In this document: in pieces, positions 30,603-35,377 of the stretch | How positions within the stretch are numbered: the first letter of the stretch is position 1 | Layout: every line of letters begins with the position of its first letter | Origin: Modicisalibacter ilicicola DSM 19980 | Lineage (GTDB): Bacteria > Pseudomonadota > Gammaproteobacteria > Pseudomonadales > Halomonadaceae | Reading direction: 5' to 3' | DNA: 35,377 nucleotides | Assembly: GCF_900128925.1 (NCBI RefSeq) | Contig: NZ_FQUJ01000006.1 | Span: 1 to 35,377 of the forward strand | Notes under the pieces: generated by a model | What the model was told of the DNA's origin: nothing | What the model saw: only the letters and a program-made list of their open reading frames with translations | Databases searched by the model: none | Translations under genes and position numbers: made by a program

Positions 30603-31577
30603 TCAGTAGCGCACCCGATGGCACAGCACGTCGGCTGACCCGGACAGCACGCGTGGCATCGAGACGGGCAGGTCCTGAAAATTGCTCTCGCCGTCGATCA
30701 GGGCGTCCAGGCGTTCGTCCCGCAGCAGATCCAGGGCCAGGGCCAGGCGTCGGCGATGATCCCAGCGCGCGCGGTGACCGGGTGCCACCGTGCCGACCTG
30801 GCTCGAACGAAGCGTCAGGCGCCTGGCGTGGAAGGCCTCGCCCAGCGGCAGGCTGACCTCCTGCTGGCCGAACCAGCTCATCTCCACCAGCGTTGCTTCC
30901 TGTCCGGCGAGTCGCAACCCGGAGCGCAGGCCCTGAGGGGTACCGCTGGCATGAATTACCAGGTCGTTCTCGCCTGCGGCGTTTTCCGGCGTGCAGAAGG
31001 GGATTCCCAGCGTATCGGCGAGTTCGGCCCGTTGCGGCGCAATATCGATCAGCTGTACCTCGGTGCCGGGGATCCGGGCACACAGGTAGGCGATCAGCGC
31101 GCCGACCACCCCCGCGCCGATGACGGCAATGCGATTGCCGATGCCTGGGCCGGCATCCCAGAGCCCATTGATGGCGGTTTCCATGTTGGCGGCGAGTACC
31201 GCCCGTTCGACAGGCAGTCCTTCGGGCAGGGGCAGCACGGCATCGGCGGGAACCACATAACGATCCTGGTGGGGATACAAGCAGAAGACATTGCGGTCCA
31301 AGAGATGTGCCGGACCCTGCTCGACGACACCCACGCTGGCATAGCCATACTTGACCGGCCCCGGGAAGTCGCCCTGCTGAAAGGGCGCGCGCATGCGGAC
31401 ATGCTCACTGGCGGGAATGCGACCGTCGAACACAAGGCGTTCCGTCCCGCGGCTGATGGCACTATAGCGCGTACGAACGCGCACATCGGTATCGCCAGCA
31501 GGGGGGAGGGCCTCTTCTCGCAAGGCCCCCTGACCGGGTGCGAGTACCCAGAAGGCCTGGGCGGTGTTCGCGGGCAT
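30603..31577 (-). CDS. Medium-chain alcohol dehydrogenase-like oxidoreductase
   Basis: A 324-residue MDR-superfamily protein and first gene of the leftward operon. The N-terminal GroES-like part has [15 protein letters not shown] and [18 protein letters not shown]. The cofactor fold has [18 protein letters not shown] and an acidic LIDIAP, suggesting NAD(H). The usual catalytic zinc Cys and the four-Cys structural zinc loop are not evident, so it may be a non-zinc reductase. ATG 31577 follows AAGGAAGAG; an earlier ATG at 31607 is less well placed. Substrate unknown. Confidence 0.78.
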   Translation of the reverse strand: MPANTAQAFWVLAPGQGALREEALPPAGDTDVRVRTRYSAISRGTERLVFDGRIPASEHVRMRAPFQQGDFPGPVKYGYASVGVVEQGPAHLLDRNVFCLYPHQDRYVVPADAVLPLPEGLPVERAVLAANMETAINGLWDAGPGIGNRIAVIGAGVVGALIAYLCARIPGTEVQLIDIAPQRAELADTLGIPFCTPENAAGENDLVIHASGTPQGLRSGLRLAGQEATLVEMSWFGQQEVSLPLGEAFHARRLTLRSSQVGTVAPGHRARWDHRRRLALALDLLRDERLDALIDGESNFQDLPVSMPRVLSGSADVLCHRVRY

Positions 31578-31607
31578 GAGCTCTTCCTTCGGGAACGCCT
31601 GGATCAT

Positions 31608-31803
31608 GTGAAACTTATTGACCGCGCCAGGGTCGACACGTTCAATTATTGTACAAACATTGTATTAATGCATCCTGCTCGTCCATGTGCAGGCTTTACC
31701 GATTCTGGCAAGGCGCGGACCGAGCCTCTAGCCTAGTTAAATTCAGTGTTTATCGGTCGATGCGTCAAGTGTCGCCGCGACGGGGACCGTAGGGGTTGAA
31801 ACC
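31608..31803. promoter_or_regulatory. Divergent control region with two 11-base direct repeats
   Basis: TTGTACA (31649-31655) and TTGTATT (31660-31666) are direct repeats spaced exactly 11 bases in an AT-rich island, between the leftward dehydrogenase operon and the rightward CDP-alcohol transferase pair. TTGTACA repeats at 11-base spacing resemble binding sites of CarH/LitR-type MerR regulators. No such regulator is in the window. A -35/-10 pair on the right strand could be TTCAAT (31641-31646) and TATTAA (31663-31668), with a 16-base spacer. Confidence 0.42.
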
Positions 31804-32559
31804 ATGCCGGATAGACACAGTCGGACATTCCTGGGAGGCGGCGGTCAGATCCATGCCCTGGCGTTTGCCGAGTTCTGTGCCGCCCTGGTGATGTTTGCGC
31901 TACTGCTGGAAGGCGTGCTGGTGTGGCTGGCCGCGCCGGTGGGGTTGCGCATGAGCGCAGGTGCGGTCTACGTGGCGATGGTGGTGATCGTGCTCAAGAC
32001 CTGGCCTTCGACGAGTCGCTGGCTGGGCTGGGCCAATCGCGTCACCCTGCTGCGCGGCATGCTGATCGCCATCTTCGCCGGTGCGATCATCTTTCCCGAT
32101 TTCATGGCCCGTCATGTCGATGTCATGGCCCTGCTGGCTCTGCTGGCTCTGCTGCTCGATGGCCTGGACGGCTGGATTGCACGCCTGACCCGATCGGCCT
32201 CGTCGTTCGGTGCGCGCTTCGACATGGAGCTGGATGCGTTCTTCATCCTGGCGTTATGCGTGGCCCTGCTGGTGCTCGGCAAGGCGGGGCCCTGGGTGCT
32301 GCTGATCGGTCTGATGCGCTATGGCTTCGTGCTGAGCATTCGGCTGTGGCCCTGGCTGGGGCGCGAACTGCCCGAGAGCCGGCGGCGCAAGATCATCTGT
32401 GTGTGGCAGGCGGGGTCGCTGCTCGTCGGGCTGCTGCCGGCAGTCGCGGATGCCGTGGCGGCACCGATTGCGCTGCTGTCGCTGCTGCTGCTGTCCTTGT
32501 CGTTCATGGTGGACATACACTGGCTGGCGCGTCGCAGGAAAGTGGCGCTGCATGGCTGA
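31804..32559 (+). CDS. CDP-alcohol phosphatidyltransferase-family protein
   Basis: A 251-residue inner-membrane enzyme with six or so hydrophobic segments. It carries the complete family motif D-x2-D-G-x2-A-R-x8-G-x3-D-x3-D: D119, D122, G123, A126, R127, G136, D140, D144. Such enzymes move a phosphatidyl or other phospho-alcohol group from a CDP donor to an alcohol. The N-terminal 70 residues hold extra membrane segments. Which lipid or polyol is used is unknown. It shares the control region with the pteridine-like operon and precedes yceI by 28 bases. Confidence 0.88.
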   Translation: MPDRHSRTFLGGGGQIHALAFAEFCAALVMFALLLEGVLVWLAAPVGLRMSAGAVYVAMVVIVLKTWPSTSRWLGWANRVTLLRGMLIAIFAGAIIFPDFMARHVDVMALLALLALLLDGLDGWIARLTRSASSFGARFDMELDAFFILALCVALLVLGKAGPWVLLIGLMRYGFVLSIRLWPWLGRELPESRRRKIICVWQAGSLLVGLLPAVADAVAAPIALLSLLLLSLSFMVDIHWLARRRKVALHG

Positions 32560-32587
32560 TCCTAGCCGTTCAATCAGGAGATCCGAG

Positions 32588-33190
32588 ATGATTACTGCAC
32601 TACGTGGCTCCATGGCGGCCCTCGCCCTCAGCGGCGGGCTTGCCTTGGGTGTATTGCCGGCCCAGGCCGAACCGCATACCTATCGTATCGACCCCGAACA
32701 CTTCTCGATCGGCTTTTTGATCAGCCATATCGGCTATCAGAAGCAGCTGGGCATGTTCCTGGAGGGCGAGGGTGAGTTCGTCTACGACGAGCAGGCCCAG
32801 GCGCTCTCGTCAGGGCGTGTGGAGATAGCCGCCGACAGCCTCTTCACCAACCACGAGAAGCGCGACGAACATGTGCTCAGCGACGATTTCCTCGATGCCG
32901 AGGCGTATCCGGACATCGTGTTCGAGGTCACCGACTTCAGCGCCGAGAGCGATACCCAGGGCACCCTGACCGGCGATCTCACCCTGCTCGGGGAGACCCA
33001 CCCGGTGACTCTCGATGTGACCCTGAACAAGGCAGCAGAATACCCCTTCGGTCACAAGCAATACACCCTGGGGTTGTCGGCCCGCACGACACTGTCGCGC
33101 AGCGAGTGGGGCATGACCTACGGGGTCGACAACGGCATGGTCGGCGACGAGGTGGAGCTGATCTTCGAATTCGAGGCGATTCGCCAGTAA
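32588..33190 (+). CDS. YceI-family periplasmic lipid-binding protein
   Basis: A 200-residue lipocalin-like protein with a signal peptide ending PAQAEP. Family marks: HTYRIDPEHFSIGFLISHIGYQKQLGMF, ADSLFTNHEKRDEHVLSDDFLDAEAYPDIVFE and LTGDLTLLGETHPVTLDVT. YceI-type proteins bind polyisoprenoids or other long lipids in a beta barrel. AGGAG lies seven bases before the ATG. It is probably cotranscribed with the phosphatidyltransferase gene, so the pair may make and carry a lipid. Confidence 0.9.
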   Translation: MITALRGSMAALALSGGLALGVLPAQAEPHTYRIDPEHFSIGFLISHIGYQKQLGMFLEGEGEFVYDEQAQALSSGRVEIAADSLFTNHEKRDEHVLSDDFLDAEAYPDIVFEVTDFSAESDTQGTLTGDLTLLGETHPVTLDVTLNKAAEYPFGHKQYTLGLSARTTLSRSEWGMTYGVDNGMVGDEVELIFEFEAIRQ

Positions 33191-33248
33191 TCTGGCTGGG
33201 GAATCCGCTCTGCACCCCCGGCATTTGGCCGAAAGGCGGGCGAAAGGG

Positions 33249-33277
33249 TCGTCATCGGGCGCGTCACGGCGTATAAA
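33249..33277 (+). promoter_or_regulatory. Promoter of the AspA/AstE-type gene
   Basis: TCGTCA (33249-33254), 17 bases, TATAAA (33272-33277): a plausible sigma-70 promoter. The transcript would start near 33284, leaving a 24-base leader with AAAGGA before the ATG at 33308. Confidence 0.55.
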
Positions 33278-33307
33278 GAAAACGCTGTTTCGTCAAAGGA
33301 TGCCTCG

Positions 33308-34336
33308 ATGGCTCGACCTCCGTTCGAACTTGCCGGCGTGCGCGTCGCGCCCGGCTCGCGTACCCAAATCGACGTGCCCGTCGCCAAGCTGTACACCCAC
33401 GCCCCCTTGCACATCCCCGTGGAGGTGGTGCACGGGAGGCAGTCCGGCCCGGTGTTGCTGGTATGCAGCGCCATCCATGGTGACGAGATCAATGGCGTGG
33501 AAATCGTTCGCCGCCTGCTGCGCTCGTCGGCGATACGACGCCTGCGCGGAACCCTGATTGCCGTCCCCATCGTCAATGTCTTCGGGTTCGTCCAGCACAC
33601 CCGCTACCTGCCCGATCGTCGCGATCTCAATCGCTGCTTTCCCGGCCTCGAGGCGGGCTCGCTGGGCTCGCGGGTCGCTGCCCTGTTTCGGGAGCAGATC
33701 GTCGATCTGGCCAGCCATATCATCGACCTGCACACCGGGGCCATTCATCGTACCAACTTGCCCCAGATCCGCGCCCAGCTGAGTCCCGACAGCGAGACGT
33801 CGATGATGGCGGATGCCTTCGGCGCGCCGGTCATCCTCAACGCGGAGCTGCGCGAGGGCAGCCTGCGCGCCTATGCCCAGAGCCGAGGGGTGCCGGTGCT
33901 GACCTACGAGGCAGGCGAGGCGTTGCGTTTCGACGAATGGTCGATCGCCCCCGGGGTGCGGGGCATCCTGCGGGTGATGCGCAAGCTTGGCATGCTGGCT
34001 CCGAGCCGCCGACGCTCGGCCCCGATGTCGGCCGAGATCGCCAATGGCTCGAGCTGGGCGAGAGCCACCGGGGACGGCATCCTGCGACCCCGGGTGCGAC
34101 TGGGGGCGCGTGTCGCCAAGGGGCAGCTTTTGGGGGTGGTGGCCGATCCTTTCGGGAACGCCGAAGGGGAGGTCATCGCCAATGCCGATGGCATCATCAT
34201 CGGCATGAGCAACTTGCCGCTGGTCAATGAAGGCGAGGCCCTGTTCCATGTGGCGCGCTTCGACGCCATCGAGGAAGCGGAAAACGCGGTGGAGTCGTTC
34301 CAGTCGGACTTCGAGCCTAGCCTCGACACGCTATAG
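33308..34336 (+). CDS. Succinylglutamate desuccinylase/aspartoacylase-family zinc hydrolase
   Basis: A 342-residue M14-fold deacylase. Zinc ligands H57 and E60 (AIHGDEINGVE) and H142 (DLHTG) are visible, along with the substrate-binding RDLNRCFPG and the late catalytic Glu region TYEAGEAL. The C-terminal third is a beta-rich domain (GDGILRPRVRLGARVAKGQLLG) common in this subgroup. Members remove an acyl group from N-acyl amino acids; the exact one here is unknown. It has its own promoter and converges on dusA with a six-base overlap. Confidence 0.86.
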   Translation: MARPPFELAGVRVAPGSRTQIDVPVAKLYTHAPLHIPVEVVHGRQSGPVLLVCSAIHGDEINGVEIVRRLLRSSAIRRLRGTLIAVPIVNVFGFVQHTRYLPDRRDLNRCFPGLEAGSLGSRVAALFREQIVDLASHIIDLHTGAIHRTNLPQIRAQLSPDSETSMMADAFGAPVILNAELREGSLRAYAQSRGVPVLTYEAGEALRFDEWSIAPGVRGILRVMRKLGMLAPSRRRSAPMSAEIANGSSWARATGDGILRPRVRLGARVAKGQLLGVVADPFGNAEGEVIANADGIIIGMSNLPLVNEGEALFHVARFDAIEEAENAVESFQSDFEPSLDTL

Positions 34337-35350
34337 AGTCGCGACCGGCGCCGCCGCTGTCGATGCTACCAGCCCCAGGGCATCGTCGAAGACCTGCAGG
34401 CCGGCGCCATCGCGATGGGCATTTTCGGAGAGGTGTCGGCGAAAGCGTCGTCCGCCCGGGCAGCCCTGGAAGAGCCCCAGCAGATGGCGGGTCACATGGT
34501 TCAACCGGGCGCCTTCTGCGAGGCGTTCCGCGATGTAGGGGCGCAGCGCCTCGGCGGCCTCATGGCGCGTGCGCGCCGGTCCCGGCTCGCCGTAGAAGGT
34601 CTCGTCCACCGCGGCGAGCAGCCAGGGGTTCTGGTAGGCCTCGCGACCCACCATCACGCTGTCGACCTGGGCGAGCTGCGCCTGGCACTCGGCCAGGCGC
34701 TTCAGGCCGCCGTTGATGCCGATGTGCAATTCGGGATGCATCGCCTTGAGCCGGTGTACGCGAGGGTAGTTCAGCGGGGGGATGTCGCGATTCTCCTTGG
34801 GCGACAATCCCTCCAGCCAGGCCTTGCGGGCATGCACGATGAAGGTGTCGCAGCCGCCCTCGGCGACCTTGACGACGAAGCGTTCGAGATCGGCATCCTC
34901 GTCCTGGGCGTCGATGCCGATGCGGCACTTCACGGTCACGGGGATGCGCACCGCCGCCTTCATCGCCCTGACGGCGGCGGCCACCTTGTCGGGGTAGGCC
35001 ATCAGGCAGGCGCCGATCAGGTTGTTCTGCACCCGGTCGCTGGGGCATCCCACGTTCAGATTGATCTCGTCGTACCCCCAGGACTCGGCGATGGCAGCAC
35101 ATTCCGCCAGTTCACCGGGGTCGCTGCCGCCCAGCTGCAAGGCGAGCGGATGCTCCACGGCATCGTGCCCCAGAAAGCGCTCCCGGGGGCTGCCGTGCAG
35201 GATGGCGCCGGTGGTGACCATCTCCGTGTAGAGCAGGGCACGACGCGTCAGCGTACGGGCGAATGCCCGGTAGTCGCGGGTCGTCCAATCCATCATGGGG
35301 GCCACGGAGAAGGTTCTGTCTAGTGCGAAGCACTTATTTTCAATGGTCAT
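34331..35350 (-). CDS. dusA: tRNA-dihydrouridine(20/20a) synthase
   Basis: A 339-residue FMN enzyme that reduces uridines in the tRNA D-loop. Motifs: FSVAPMMDWTTRDYR (FMN barrel start), LQLGGSDP, INLNVGCPSDRVQ with catalytic C102, TVKCRIGID, FIVHARKAWLEGLSPKENR and INGGLKR. The SPKENR stretch is typical of DusA rather than DusB or DusC. The C-terminal helical domain is full length. No clear ribosome site at ATG 35350, but the N-terminus matches the family. Confidence 0.93.
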   Translation of the reverse strand: MTIENKCFALDRTFSVAPMMDWTTRDYRAFARTLTRRALLYTEMVTTGAILHGSPRERFLGHDAVEHPLALQLGGSDPGELAECAAIAESWGYDEINLNVGCPSDRVQNNLIGACLMAYPDKVAAAVRAMKAAVRIPVTVKCRIGIDAQDEDADLERFVVKVAEGGCDTFIVHARKAWLEGLSPKENRDIPPLNYPRVHRLKAMHPELHIGINGGLKRLAECQAQLAQVDSVMVGREAYQNPWLLAAVDETFYGEPGPARTRHEAAEALRPYIAERLAEGARLNHVTRHLLGLFQGCPGGRRFRRHLSENAHRDGAGLQVFDDALGLVASTAAAPVATL

Positions 35351-35377
35351 AGCGAGTTAGGCATTGTCAGGCTTGTC

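Noticed and set aside
30571-31083. Extended N-terminus of the PTPS-like frame
   Set aside because: The extra residues are Arg/Pro-rich shadow of the dehydrogenase gene; a ribosome site and family start are at 30570.
1-35377. tRNA, rRNA or riboswitch genes
   Set aside because: I saw no cloverleaf with anticodon loop, no rRNA sequence and no FMN-riboswitch-like leader, including upstream of the riboflavin-like genes.

Overview
The window is high-GC DNA (roughly 60-65% by eye), most likely from a halophilic gammaproteobacterium of the Halomonas type. This rests on acidic proteins, the gene content (sbcCD, nfi, DUF1415, dusA, CPA2 antiporter, Weimberg-type sugar-acid genes) and close resemblance of several products to gammaproteobacterial families. 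Species is not claimed. One stretch, about 12.0-13.5 kb, is clearly more AT-rich and is foreign in character.

Layout. (1) 1-1.1 kb: the end of an IS30-family element sits in the 3' part of a tctC-type (Bug) periplasmic solute receptor gene and truncates it. (2) 1.4-9.4 kb: acid-sugar catabolism. A PdxA2-type dehydrogenase and a UxaA/GarD-type dehydratase run rightward. A GarR-type reductase and an XylX-type 2-keto-3-deoxy-pentonate dehydratase run leftward. A XylD-type pentonate dehydratase runs rightward and meets argE. (3) 9.5-14.3 kb: a small accessory island with HigBA, a class II Fic protein behind a dense array of operator-like repeats, an integron cassette cluster without a visible integrase (three attC-like sites, three cassette genes), and YefM-YoeB. 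(4) 14.3-20.8 kb: housekeeping DNA repair (sbcDC, nfi), DUF1415 and an OsmC-type peroxiredoxin. (5) 20.9-24.2 kb: a leftward three-gene set of CPA2/Kef-type antiporter, amidoligase and class I glutamine amidotransferase. (6) 24.4-33.2 kb: an unusual cluster combining a creatininase-fold amidohydrolase, a GTP cyclohydrolase II with a degenerate N-terminal half, a stand-alone RibD-type reductase, a divergent PTPS/QueD homologue, an alcohol dehydrogenase-like protein, a GT4 glycosyltransferase, a methyltransferase, a flippase-like membrane protein, a CDP-alcohol phosphatidyltransferase and a YceI protein. (7) 33.3-35.4 kb: an AspA/AstE-type deacylase and dusA.

The strongest candidate for an undescribed system is region 6. 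Its leftward core (dehydrogenase, PTPS-like, GT4, methyltransferase, membrane protein) is packed with 32-nt, 4-nt-overlap, 4-nt-overlap and 0-nt junctions. The enzymes suggest a GTP-derived pyrimidine or pteridine that is reduced, glycosylated, methylated and perhaps linked to a lipid. The PTPS-like member lacks the usual catalytic cysteine and one of the three zinc histidines, so it is probably not an ordinary QueD. A second candidate is the antiporter-amidoligase-amidotransferase set, which may make and break an amide-linked small molecule connected with ion transport.

Single-sequence reading has limits. Family assignments come from motif and sequence memory, promoters and operators from inspection, and nothing here was searched or folded computationally.
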